Positions 1-10,014 of a DNA stretch of 64,000 bases are shown here, piece after piece. Origin of the DNA: Calycina herbarum (Eukaryota > Ascomycota > Leotiomycetes > Helotiales > Pezizellaceae); NCBI GenBank assembly GCA_001414485.1, contig LLEY01000002.1, positions 186,001 through 250,000 of the forward strand. The letters run 5' to 3'. Each line of letters starts with the position of its first letter. Position 1 is the stretch's first letter. The notes under the pieces were generated by a model. It worked only from the letters and a program-made list of their open reading frames with translations, was not told the origin of the DNA and did no database searches. Made by a program: the position numbers and the translations under genes.

Positions 1-855
1 GCGAGTATTTGTTGTCCAATGTTCTGTTGTTGTCGAATTCGATTCATTCCTCCTTGAGTTTGGGGGCGAAGGGGACTTTAGATAGATTTTTGATTTTTGA
101 TTTTTGCTTGGGGATTTGAGGAGGGTATGTTATGAGTTGGGGGAAGTTGAACTTGTGGGCCATTTTCTTACCCCCTTTGTGTGGACGACGGACGTGTTAG
201 TTTAGGAGAGCGAGGTGGAAATGAAATGGGAGTGCTAGTGTGTATGTATAGGTGAAAAGTTAATCTGTAGGTCGAAGTTGGGTTTGCGGTGTTTTCACCT
301 TATTGGTTGCTTGGTTGGTGCTTTTCTGAGAGGAGAGTTGGAGTTGTAGGAAAAAAGGATCCCATTCTACTTCCGGTATAGAACTTGACTTCACACTCTA
401 ATTCAACGACAACAGAAAGTACTTGATATCTGAAAAGCTGTCACATCATTAGACAGGTACTCGAAATATTCTTGAGGTTTAATTCATATTTTTACGATTT
501 GTTTTCCGGGGGCTGGAAGAGGTGGTTGTGATGTAGTCCACGAGCGCAAAATGGGGCGCTTTTCCTGGCCTTGTGGCCTGAGGGTGCAAAGAGCACGTAG
601 GTACGAATGAAAAAACGCCAGTTTACCACCACAGGCATGCAAATGGAAGCGAGCCCCGACCCTCTGCAGGGCTAAGTCATACCGCTTATAACTGGCCCCG
701 GTAAGGGCTGTGTAACTCGGTTAAAGCGTTATAACTCGTAGAGAGCTCTTAGAACAACGTAACTAGTAGAACCGGGGCTACGAGTCTATGTTATACTATA
801 GACGTAGAATAGCCGTGTTATATACTACTATATAGACTATATATACTAATAGCTA
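1..855. other. Intergenic, no gene seen
   Basis: I see no open frame with family-like composition on either strand. Base composition is ordinary up to about 640. A short TTTTTGA-type microsatellite lies near 84-110. From about 670 the sequence becomes TA-rich with many TATA and CTA steps, like the RIP-affected blocks. The stretch ends at the TA target site (854-855) of the pogo-like element. Confidence 0.6.
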
Positions 856-920
856 ACGTCATCCACAAGCGAGTGCAACACACAAGCGAGTGCAACACAC
901 AAGTGAATGCAACACGGAAT
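856..920 (+). repeat. Left terminal inverted repeat of pogo 1 (three 17-bp units)
   Basis: ACGTCATC is followed by CACAAGCGAGTGCAACA twice, then the variant CACAAGTGAATGCAACA, then CGGAAT. The first two units are identical. This is the end nearest the transposase start codon. Confidence 0.93.
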
Positions 921-971
921 TGCACCAGACGCGTCACCCTAACTAAAACTCGAATACCACCACAACCAACG

Positions 972-2624
972 ATGCAAAATAAAAGCGACGAAAGGAAAAT
1001 TCTCCTAGCTAGTCAGGCTATGGATCGTGACCGTGATTTAAGCGCTAGAGCCGCTGCTACAATCTATAGGGTCGATCATAGTACACTAGGTCGCCGACGA
1101 CATAGTTAACCTTCACGACGCGATTCTACGCCTAAATCTCAAAAGCTTACAGATCTAGAGGAGTCAGCAATAGTTCAATATATCCTCGACCTCGATACAC
1201 GCGCATTTCCTCCTAGACTTGCTAGTATAACAGATATAGCGAACCGACTACTCTATAACCGTAACGCGGCACCTATTAGTAGGAACTAGGCTTCCAACTT
1301 TATAAAGCAACAACAAGTCTTACAAACGTGTCTTTATCAGAAGTATGATTATCAGAGGGCCTAATACGAAGACCTTGATACGATTTCTACATAGTTCCGA
1401 CTAGTTCAAAATATAACTACTAAATATAATATCTAAGATAAAGATATCTACAACTTTGACAAGACGGGATTTATAATAGGTATTATCTCGACAAGAATGG
1501 TGGTTACAAGCGCTAAAAGACGTAGGAGGCCGAAAATAGCTCAGTAAGGCAATAGAGAATAGGTTACAGTTATTCAGGGTGTTAGTTCCCATAGCTACGC
1601 GGTCCCCCCGTTTATCATCGTCGCTAGCAAATACCACCTCGCGCCATAGTATAAAAATAGTGAATTACCAAAGGACTGGCGTATTACTATAAGCGATAAC
1701 GGTTAGACAACAAATGAAAGGGGTCTTGAATAGCTTCAGCACTTCAACGAGCATACTAGAGGTCAGACAACTAGGATATACCGTCTACTTATCCTCGACG
1801 GCCACGAGAGCCACCACTCAACAGATTTTAAGCTTTATTATAAAGAGAACAATATTATTACCCTCTATATGCCTCCTCATTCGTCTCACCTCCTTCAGCC
1901 TCTCGACGTTGGTTGTTTTAGCCCACTAAAGCAGGCATATAGGCGGCATATTGAAGGTATAATACAGAGACATATTACACATATTACAAAAGCCGACTTT
2001 TTACCTGCCTTCTATGCCGCCTTCCAGCAAGCCATAACGCCAGTAAATATTCGAGGAGGCTTCCGAGGAGCTGGGCTTGTTCTATTCAATCTAGGAAGTA
2101 TAATATCTCTACTAGATATTAAGCCACGTACACCAACACCCTCTAAATCAGCTATTAACCTACCTCCATAGGTTTCAAAGACCCCGAATAACCTAATTAA
2201 AGCGACTTCATAATCTAAATTCCTAAAATCCCGTATTTCTATACATCAAAACAGCTCGCCGACTTCAATTTTCCAGGCAATTAACCAATTTACAAAAGGG
2301 GCACATAGGATAATACACCAGGTTACATTATTAAAGGCAGAGGTCCAGGACCTTCGAGAGGCAAATCAAACCCTAAGCAAGCGTCGAAGGGCTAGAAAGA
2401 CACGTGTCTGTCAAGGAGGAACACTGACTTTACAAGAGGGGCAGAACCTTTTATCCCAGAAGGATATCCAGAGTACTATACAACAGGAAGAGGATAAAGA
2501 GGGAGGGGTAGCTACTAGACTCCGACCGAGGGAACGACGCTGTAAACGATGCGGTAATACTGGTCATAATATACGTACCTGTGAAATTGATATTAATATA
2601 TCTGAAGAAGAGGAATTAGAGTAG
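972..2624 (+). pseudogene. Pogo/Fot1-like transposase, RIP-inactivated
   Basis: A cut-and-paste DDE transposase relic. The frame runs unbroken by indels from ATG at 972 to TAG at 2624 (551 codons), but carries several internal TAG/TAA codons explicable as CAA, CAG or TGG. Recognisable parts in order: an N-terminal helix-turn-helix region with the motif RAAATIYRVDHSTLGRR; a first catalytic Asp in NFDKTGF (the residue after D is normally E, so GAG to AAG); a second in LILDGHESH; the hallmark PPHSSHLLQPLDVGCFSPLK with the third Asp; and a C-terminal zinc knuckle CKRCGNTGHNIRTC (C-x2-C-x4-H-x4-C). Both the DDD triad and the zinc knuckle survive. A start further upstream in the same frame (873) would lie inside the terminal repeat and is less likely. 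Confidence 0.93.
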
Positions 2625-2682
2625 TTTTAATCAATTTTGTTTATTGTAGGTAGTTAATTATTATTTTTATTAGGGTAGTGCG

Positions 2683-2730
2683 ATTCCGTGTTGCATTCAC
2701 TTGTGTGTTACACTCGCTTGTGGATGACGT
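2683..2730 (-). repeat. Right terminal inverted repeat of pogo 1 (two 17-bp units)
   Basis: Read on the minus strand: ACGTCATC, then CACAAGCGAGTGTAACA, then CACAAGTGAATGCAACA, then CGGAAT. One 17-bp unit fewer than the left end. Confidence 0.92.
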
Positions 2731-2896
2731 TATCTATAGCTTAATATCTTTTTAAGTAATCTAAGTATAAAATATAAAATTAATTAAACCTTTTAAACTT
2801 ATTAGTCTAGTAAATACTAAATAATATAAATATTCTAGACTTATTACTTTATTAAGTACTAAATAGTATATATAATATAGATAATTAATTAAATAT

Positions 2897-3079
2897 TATA
2901 ACGGTTATAGTTACGAAGACTACTAGATATTATATATTCGCTTAGATATAAGCTAGTACTAGCGTAGATAACTTATATTTAGTTCCTAGTTCTCTTAAGC
3001 TCTTCTACTCTTCTTATCTTTTATTCTAAGAATAGAGTATTATTTATTCTAAGTCTATTACCGAAGTACGTCTATTATA
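2897..3079 (+). repeat. LTR of gag-only retroelement, plus orientation, heavily RIP-mutated
   Basis: This 183-bp segment matches, in inverted orientation, the better preserved LTR at 3349-3541. It starts TATAACGGTTATAG (TGTGACGGTTATAG in the other copy) and ends CGTCTATTATA (CGTCTGTCACA). It is followed by the leader sequence that also occurs inverted at about 4710-4886, so it acts as the 5' LTR of a truncated plus-strand copy. Confidence 0.8.
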
Positions 3080-3346
3080 TTATAAAAGACTCTTAGTTAA
3101 GGCTCAGTAATTCCAGGTCTAAATTTACGTTACGTCTAAGTCCTAGGCCCTTGATCTTACGTCTTAATTCCCACGATTTACTATACTCTTATACGTAAGA
3201 ACACTTCTACGAACACTTCTACGATTTCTACGAAACCTCCTTCTTTCTTTTCTACTCTTTATAATAGATCCTCTTTAAGTTCAGTCCGCTATTGCCGAGC
3301 TATAAGCTAAAGTCTAGCGTTAACGTAACGAAATCGACTTATAGCG
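3080..3346 (+). mobile_element. Truncated 5' leader and gag start of the gag-only retroelement
   Basis: After the plus-strand LTR the sequence follows the element leader and the first codons of gag. The start codon is ATA at 3264 where the other copy has ATG. Homology stops at about 3346, exactly where the inverted LTR begins, so a second copy appears to have inserted in, or recombined at, the gag start of this one. Confidence 0.7.
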
Positions 3347-3348
3347 TG

Positions 3349-3541
3349 TGTGACAGACGTGCTTCAGGTAATAGACTTAGAACAAACAACACTCTATTCT
3401 TAGGACAAAAGACGATGAGAGCAGAAGAGCTCGAGAGAGCCGGGAACTAAATACAAGTCATCCACGCTAGTGCGTACGCTAGTACTAGCGTGCATCTAAG
3501 CGAACATGTGACATCCACCCTTCGTGACTATAACCGTCACA
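3349..3541 (-). repeat. 3' LTR of gag-only retroelement
   Basis: On the minus strand it begins TGTGACGG and ends GTCTGTCACA, giving canonical TG...CA ends. It contains a palindromic core GCTAGTACTAGC. It is much less mutated than the plus-strand copy at 2897-3079. Confidence 0.85.
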
Positions 3542-3557
3542 CTACCCCCCCCTTTTA
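3542..3557 (-). other. Polypurine tract
   Basis: The minus strand reads AAAAGGGGGGGGTAG directly before the LTR start TGTGACGG. This is the expected plus-strand primer site of an LTR retroelement and fixes the orientation. Confidence 0.85.
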
Positions 3558-3593
3558 AAAGAGCTCGCCCCGAGCGTTGAAAATTCCGACTAA

Positions 3594-4705
3594 CTAATTA
3601 TGAAAAATACCCTTTTGCCAAGCATCTAGATCATCATCCGAATCCTCTTCGTAATCATCGTCATTAATAGCGGCTATAACTACCCTTTCTAGATCTTTTA
3701 TTCTGCCCGGTCTTGCTACCTGCTTTCGTACTGGCGAACTTTGTCCTGGTTTTAGCGAATACAGACGTAATTTACAATCGTTAACCCAGTGTTCCAAAGA
3801 GCTACATCGTACACATCTGCCTTCAACTCTGTATTGGTCTCTACGTTCAGAGGAAATAGAACGTGCTCGTAGTAGTAAAGAGGATGTTTTAATAGTATTA
3901 ATACTAATAGTATTTAGGTCTATTAGTTTATAGTAATTGCCGTTACTAGAGGAGTAGGATTGAAAAGGCGGTATAGAAGAAGAAGAAGAAGAGCGACTAG
4001 CTAATTATTATACGACACGTATAAACGTAGGATATATACGTGGTAAGTTAAGCTGTTGCGAAAGGCGTCTGCGAAGAGTAGAATTAAGGCTATTTCTAAA
4101 AGTAGAGATCTTATTAATATCTAGCTAGGCCTGTCCTCTTACTTCGTAAAGAATACGCTTAAACTTAGCGATATAAGCAGAGATTAAGTTAGTATTCTAC
4201 TTAAGAGTATAAAGCTTGTCTTCAGCCTCTTAAACCTTATTTAGATTATCGTATATATGTATAAGTTACTCGAGAATTGTCTAGTAGTCCTAGCTTTATA
4301 TATACTCGGCTTAAGAGAGTTATAAGAGGACTATAGCTTAAACGTAAGAGTCAAGGTTAAGGTAGACGTAATAGAATTATATAGTAGCGTCTTCTATTAC
4401 TATGCCGTCGACTCGTAGCTTTGCTTAGATAGATAGAAGCTAAGTATTAAACTTATGTATTTAGCTAGTGAACTTGTCTAGATCTAGAAGTAAGGCTTTT
4501 AGCTTAGCAGTCGACTTTATAGATAATGTGCTTACTAATCGAAGTAAGTGAATCTCGTCGCGCTGTAAGATAATCTCGTTACGCTGCGAAGTAATTCGTT
4601 ATACTGCGAAGTAATTTCGTTACGTTATAAGTCGATTTCGTTACGCTGACGCTGGACTTCAGCTTATAACTCGGCAATAGCGGACTAAACTTGGAGAGGA
4701 TCCAT
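3594..4705 (-). pseudogene. Retrotransposon gag with CCHC zinc knuckle
   Basis: Gag protein relic of about 370 codons. It starts with MDPLQV at 4705, followed by a Q/R/E-rich stretch. The middle has Ty3-type gag phrases such as KLRVDG, QFYYVYLNLDS (first Q now a stop) and KVQEAEDKLYTLK. The end has the zinc knuckle CVRCSSLEHWVNDC (C-x2-C-x4-H-x4-C) and an acidic tail (INDDDYEEDSDDDLD). Stops are CAA/CAG-type changes. The distance from the ATG to the last stop is not a multiple of three, so at least one indel is present. The last 67 codons are still open. Confidence 0.8.
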
Positions 4706-4886
4706 CGTAAAGAGTAGAAAAGAAAGAGGTTTCGTAGAAATCGTAGAAGTGTTCGTAGAAGTGTTCTTACGTATAAGAGTATAGTAAATCGTGGGAATTA
4801 AGACGTAAGATCAAGGACCTAGGACTTAGACGTAATCCTAAACTTAAACCTAGAATTACTTAGCCTCAACTAAGGGTCCGAAAAGC

Positions 4887-6112
4887 CATAAAAGGCACTT
4901 CCATCACCTAGTCGAAATTTGGAATCCAGCGATGGACTCTCTCTCGCGGCAGCGGAAGGAGCACTTGGCTTATTCTGGGGAGGTGCTGCTAATATCAGAG
5001 AAAGTTTTCGCTAGTGGCAGTTCTCCCTCGTTTTGGTACGTCTTCAAAACACCCTCAAAAGAAAACCGGGCCTGAAAACGCCACTCATCAACAAGCTGGA
5101 CCAGGGTGGCCCACCTAGCAATATGACTGCTTCCGACGTGTTTCAAAATACCAGATGGATTCAAACGTTTTGCGGTACCGTAGCAAGATTTGGGAGCCAG
5201 CAAGGCAGGTGCTCTACGACCCGAATCGTGTTAGGCGCTGTCAACATGCTGGACTTCACGATCCTTTTTTCTAATTTGTTTCCATTCATTTTTTGATTGA
5301 TTCTAAATGAGCCCCCCTTTTACTCTTGGCAGTTTTTCTCGCTTAGAATGGTTGGGGTGGATCGTTCTGGTATACGGAAAAGTAGACTAGTATTTATGCT
5401 TTAATGAAGTCTATTGCAACCTTCATTTGGTGTGATATGTGTGAGAACTGACAAATTACCGAAATTCGCAGCAAATCGAATGATCGAGTCTGGAGTAGTT
5501 GGCTTGGCATGTTTCTCTGCGAGACTAAGGAAAGATATTATGGACTAAAGCCAAAAACGCGCCTGGTTCATTGCCCGATTCGATTGGAAGCCTGCTATAG
5601 CTATTCTTGGCAGATATTGTTTTCTTCCGCATCGGTTTTTTCTTTTCCGCTGGAAGCCCTTCTTGTAATATCAACTTTGCCACTTCAAACACCCTCCCCG
5701 TGAAGCCTGCCATGTCCATGAACAACGTGCTGTACCCTCTCCAACGACCCCGTTAACGTTTGCTGCTTGTCCCAGGCCAGTGTTGATATCCTTAACAGCT
5801 GCATCCATTTTCGATCGGTCGTTCCTCCCACGTCGATCATCCCAAGTGGAGCTAATGGTAAATCTTTGCAAAGTAGTGTGTTCTCGGTTTTGAAATAGTG
5901 ATTTGTAGGTTCTGTCGCGCAGACAACAACCAATAAACCAGTCCGTAGAACATTCTGGCGAACAGGAAAATTGCAAAGTTTGTAAAGGAAGCCTGCGAAA
6001 ACGGGTTGTTATGTCTGGTCCAATTATGTACCACAAACCGTGTACATCCCGATATCTAGTTCTCTATTAGTTCAAGTTTTCCAATCGTTTTTCTTGTGTT
6101 GATGCTAAGAAC
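4887..6112. other. Non-RIP region without a confident gene
   Basis: Composition returns to normal just after the retroelement. Short open frames exist on both strands; none shows a family I recognise. The stretch 5671-6064 on the minus strand may hold a second exon of the gene at 6113-7204: a strong donor (GTAAGT) overlaps that gene's stop, and an acceptor (AACTAG) at about 6054 would continue the frame with YRDVHGLWYIIGPDITTR. Frames downstream of that point are inconsistent, so I do not annotate the exon. Confidence 0.4.
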
Positions 6113-7204
6113 TTACTCGAGAACCAGATTCTTAACTCTGCTCCAGTTCATCCTGGTTACATTGTCGTTGCTGTCAGCTCTAACCGGCGGACAAGAAATA
6201 TTTCTTGATATGCAAAACACTCCAACCGAGCTAAGCGCCTTAAGAGCCTCTTCATAGAAGACTTTATGTCCGCGGACAGCATCGATCAATGCCACCCTCT
6301 TGCCCTCCCAGCTTATTGCGTCTCGAAAAATGGCTTGAACAATTTCGAGAGGGAACCTTTCAAAAGCAAGTGGTGCTCTTGCCACTTCTCGGCATCCCTC
6401 AGGACCAATAATGTAAGAATCGGACAACGAGCCCTCCCGAATGATTGTGTCTTGGACCCTCCCCGTCTTGAACTCACAGTACAAGAGATTGCTGTCTTGA
6501 ACACGGCTTCCAGTGATCTTGGTGGTTTCGGCCTTGCAATTCCGTAGCCATCCTTTGTTGAAACTTGAACGGCACATTCGCCCACCCTGCACTCGGCAGT
6601 TTTCCATTCGACAATTGCGAAAAAATAGGCTTCGGAGATGGCTGGAATTCGGATCATCTGTGAATGTGGAGCGCAATAAGACTGAGTCTACAAGTATCGA
6701 GTCTGACATCTCGCATCCTTCTATCTTATGGCATCTGTACAACTCCGCGTCGGAAATCTTTGAGTGTGAGACTTGACTGTGGTGGATTTTGGAATAGTAA
6801 ATTTTCGCATCTCGGATCGTGCAGGTGTAAAGCTCACAGCTGTCAATCGTACAATCCACGAGGTCGCAATCGTACAGCTTGCAGTTTAATATGACTTCAT
6901 TGCGCATTTTAAGTTTTCGATGTGTCGTCGGAGAGCTGGAAAGCGAAGCAGCGGCCCGTTGAAGTGGATTTTTGTCAGCCATGGCGGATGTGTCCGTTGA
7001 TGGTAAGATCGTATCCAGAAGTTTCGAGATCGAGGTGGAGGTCAGGGCTCTTTGGGGGCAGTACTTTTGGGGTAGGCTGGAGGCGTTGGTGGATAGCACG
7101 TGTTGAAAGCTGTTCCCCGCCATAACTTCTTTATTTAAGTTGTTCCAATTGCCGGTAGATTCTGCGGTCTCGTCTGATGGTGAACCGAGGATGTTATCTT
7201 TCAA
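6113..7204 (-). CDS. Pentapeptide-repeat-like (beta-helix) protein with possible F-box
   Basis: A 363-codon open frame of unknown function. Residues 1-100 are low complexity. About residues 105-275 form a Cys/Asp/Ser-rich run with five-residue periodicity, for example NCKLYDCDLVDCTIDSCELY and KIYYSKIHHSQVSHSKI, which suggests a right-handed quadrilateral beta-helix like pentapeptide-repeat proteins. About residues 285-320 (FERFPLEIVQAIFRDAISW) resemble an F-box-like helix. The stop is part of CTCGAGTAAGTTC, a good splice donor, so the true C-terminus may lie in another exon at lower coordinates. The ATG at 7204 gives the longest frame; an in-frame ATG at about 6982 (MADKNPLQ) is an alternative. 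No partner gene is evident. Confidence 0.6.
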   Translation of the reverse strand: MKDNILGSPSDETAESTGNWNNLNKEVMAGNSFQHVLSTNASSLPQKYCPQRALTSTSISKLLDTILPSTDTSAMADKNPLQRAAASLSSSPTTHRKLKMRNEVILNCKLYDCDLVDCTIDSCELYTCTIRDAKIYYSKIHHSQVSHSKISDAELYRCHKIEGCEMSDSILVDSVLLRSTFTDDPNSSHLRSLFFRNCRMENCRVQGGRMCRSSFNKGWLRNCKAETTKITGSRVQDSNLLYCEFKTGRVQDTIIREGSLSDSYIIGPEGCREVARAPLAFERFPLEIVQAIFRDAISWEGKRVALIDAVRGHKVFYEEALKALSSVGVFCISRNISCPPVRADSNDNVTRMNWSRVKNLVLE

Positions 7205-7340
7205 ATTTTAGTGAATGGAGGATGAGTCATAATGCTTCACTGTATAAAATCAAAATTGAAGGACAAGACTCGACTCCAAATCTACCTTGGAATTCTTCAA
7301 GCACCCCTTGCTGGTTATGATTCTGCTTAGTTTCCAGATA

Positions 7341-9050
7341 CTAACTGCCTGGTCTAAGGTTCTCTTCTGCTGCCTTACGCCGAAGCTTGTTTTTTGTATT
7401 GAATGCCTCCCCTTGAGCAGAATCCCCTTCGCCACCTGAGCATAAAAACTGCCTTTCATCCGCGAGGTCAAACACTCGTTTTCCTTTTAATTTATCTTTT
7501 TCGACGTTCACCTTCCTTCTTATATCCTGGTTTGAACAGCTATTCTCTGCTGCTTCAATACTGAAAGTTTCGTCCTGAAATGGTGTGGGTAGTACTTGCT
7601 CCTGCTGGGGTGTTTCAATACTCAATGCCAAACCCGGACCCTAGAAAGTTAGCAATTTTTCACAAATAACGACTTAAGTTGATATTTACGCTAGTAGGAC
7701 CAGGCACCGTAGCTCTGCGGTTCGTGTAGGACTGATTTGTGAAAATGTATCCTCCGTCAATCATCCCACTAACCAAAAGGAGTAGTTCGCTTCTTCTGTT
7801 CGGACAACGACAACTAACTAATGACTATGTGCAGAAGCAGGTTGAGTCAAGCTTCCCGTACTCGTGTCTCTGAATTAGGGGACTTTGTATGTTCCAGTCG
7901 ATTTGTTCAGCAAGAAGCGAACCAGAGCCATCGTCTGATTTCTCCAGAAGAGCTTGAATAGAACGGCCAGAGGCAGTGGTATAATTTTTTTAACGCGGCG
8001 TGCTTCTCCATTCAGGGTATAGGCTCAATGGAGATGCAGGAATAATCCCCTGGCCGAATTCCCTGCAGAATAAGACCACTCCATCAATTTCGGCTGAATG
8101 CGACCAAGGTTGGTCAATCTTCTTCTCTTTCACCGGAGGGCATTTATCGTCACGAATTATGTCGATCATCTCGTATCCAAAAAGATACATGGGAGGTCCG
8201 CTATTGCCTTTCCGGGCTTCTGATATTGTTGCTAAAAGTCGACTTTGTATTTGGTCAAGCGAGTTGCAAATCCTCGTGCCTATGCCTATATCAGACATTT
8301 CCTTTTCTTTCCCGCTTCTTTTTGTCACTTTCAGTTTCAGGGCCGGGTAGATAGCGTCGAGTACCGCCGCTCCGCCACCTTCTGAAGGCTTTGCAGTTGG
8401 TATTTCAGTTAGATCCCTTGAAGGTATGATGGAATAATTTCGAGAATGTGCTTGGGCATGAAGTATATGCATGAAAGTATATGCATGATAATACAAGACC
8501 GGGGAAGAAGCCAGCCGGTACCATCAACCGCATCATATATAATTACTTGGTGGATTGTAGCATCTTGAACAGTGTCGTCAAGGTCTTTTGATTTGTCGTG
8601 AAGCTTACGAGAAGGCGACGACGAAGGAGCAAGGCTTATTCCAGGCATAAATCCAAAAGCACCCATCCCGCTTGTCCCAATTGAGAGATTGTATGTTTTT
8701 TTTCTGCCGGTGCTGTGACAATTCGTGGCGCCCGACGACTTTCCTAACGGAGTTTTGATTGTGCCAGTTCGAATAATTGTACACTGGCTCCACCCAAGAA
8801 AATATCGTCTCTTAAGCCTTTCCGGGTCCAATTCTTTGTGCCAATTTTGAAATTTCTCTTGCGTAAGTATATGAAAGGCTGAAATTCTTTTTGATTTAAT
8901 CCCAGGCGCGACTCTGGTACACTTTTCCTCCAAAGGCCACTGCAATGCATCATCCCCTTCGAGCTTCATGATTGGAATGAGGAGAGTCCTGAGTCCTTCT
9001 GCGACCAATCGCTTCCGAAAAAAGAAAGAAACAAGGGCCTCCCAGGGAGT
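7341..9050 (-). pseudogene. Conserved fungal protein of unknown function, broken by a 14-bp duplication and two stops
   Basis: One gene can be followed across two open frames. Frame one (9050 to about 8455) contains WEALVSFFFRKR and EGDDALQWPLEEKC. A tandem duplication of AAGTATATGCATGA at about 8460-8490 shifts the frame; reading one unit only joins MHIL to HAQAHSRNYS and continues to TAA at 7990. The same frame then reads on through that TAA and a TAG near 7843 (LAEQIDWNIQSPLIQ, then SELLLLVSGMIDGGYIFTN). A 48-nt intron (about 7643-7690, donor GTAAAT, branch GCTAAC, acceptor CTAG) leads to a last exon ending at 7341. The start is missing: the frame opens at a TAG that may be the acceptor of an upstream intron. 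The phrase YDAVDGTGWLLP resembles fungal proteins of unknown function I have seen, but I cannot name the family. Confidence 0.7.
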
Positions 9051-10014
9051 CTAGGTATTGGGAAACTAAGGAAGACTAGGTGCTGAATCTCAAGGGGAAA
9101 AAACTTGAAAATCGAACTTCACCAATTCTCCAGCCTCCATCTATTTCAAACTCAGAAACAAAAGCGCTCCTAGGCCCACCAGGGTCAGGCTGAACACTCC
9201 CTCCCACCCACTTCTGCTACACTCCCTCCTTCACACTCCAACAGACAAACCCTCTATAATCAACTTTAACCTCACAATACTATAAAATCTTGAACACATA
9301 GCTCAAAACTTCAAATTTTCACTACTCACAAAACATCAAAAAGTCACTCAAAGCACTGCAATATAACCACTCCATTGCTATGGAAAAAGAGACTCAAAAC
9401 TACTACACACATCCCAAACCACATAAGAATCTCATCTCATCTCATCTGAAAAATGCAAGGTCATCTCATGCAATGTCATACCATGCAATATCATATTTCC
9501 CCCTGCCACTTCCTCAAACCTCTCCAGCGGCCGCAAAGCCCTCAACCCTCTCGCGAGAAAAAATATACACATCCATAAAAGAAAACTTTTTCCCCAACCC
9601 AAACCTAACCATTCTCCCACACCCTCACACTCCACCTATGCACTCAACCTCAAAAGAAAAAGGAAACTCAAAACGCCGCCCACGTCAGGAAATGAATCAA
9701 AAATCATCAGCACAAAAGAATACCGATTGAAATTGACTAGTCACCCCAAAAGCCCAGTTTCCACCCATGCATGCAAACATAAAACCCCAATTCCAAAATG
9801 TAATGCCCTGGAAACCCATCCCAATTTATGTGCCAAGAAAAGCAAAGCAAATGGGCTACGCCGAGCCTCAGTTTTGGAATCTTTCCCATTGAAAGCCCGA
9901 TGCAAATGAAAAAATGGACAGCAAGAAATATATAAAATGCCGAGCAAAGTGGTCGTCGTCGTCAAGAACCGGGACTGAAAACGTGAACGATCATGGTCCG
10001 GAAGTGGGTTCGAC
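9051..10014. other. Intergenic, A/C-rich, no gene seen
   Basis: The stretch from 9060 to 9910 is rich in CA and AAA runs with CATCTCATCTCATCT-like simple sequence. It lies between the upstream end of the pseudogene and the 3' end of the ERT1-type gene, so it probably contains the latter's 3' UTR. Upstream exons of the pseudogene may lie in its first 200 bases. Confidence 0.5.

Larger units (their letters stand above)
856..2730 (+). mobile_element. Pogo/Fot1-like DNA transposon 1, RIP-mutated, full length
   Basis: The element is 1875 bp long and flanked by TA on both sides (854-855 and 2731-2732), as expected for Tc1/mariner/pogo insertion. Both ends start with ACGTCATC and continue with 17-bp units of the type CACAAGCGAGTGCAACA. 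The left terminus has three units (864-914) and the right has two (2689-2722), followed on both sides by CGGAAT. The interior holds one transposase frame of 551 codons, inactivated only by transition-type stops. Full length, clear ends and an intact TSD indicate that RIP followed insertion without later rearrangement. Confidence 0.93.
3349..4886 (-). mobile_element. Gag-only LTR retroelement (TR-GAG-like), lacking its 5' LTR
   Basis: Read on the minus strand: a leader from 4886, a gag frame with ATG at 4705, a polypurine tract immediately followed by a 193-bp 3' LTR (3541 to 3349). No protease, reverse transcriptase or integrase sequence lies between gag and the polypurine tract, so the copy is non-autonomous. 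Homology to the plus-strand copy ends at 4886, a few bases inside the internal region, and no 5' LTR follows at higher coordinates. It could be a deleted autonomous element, but the short distance from zinc knuckle to polypurine tract argues for a natural gag-only design. Confidence 0.7.

Noticed and set aside
5671..6064. Second exon of the pentapeptide-like gene
   Set aside because: Donor and acceptor exist and the first 20 residues look plausible, but three frames compete downstream and no end could be fixed.
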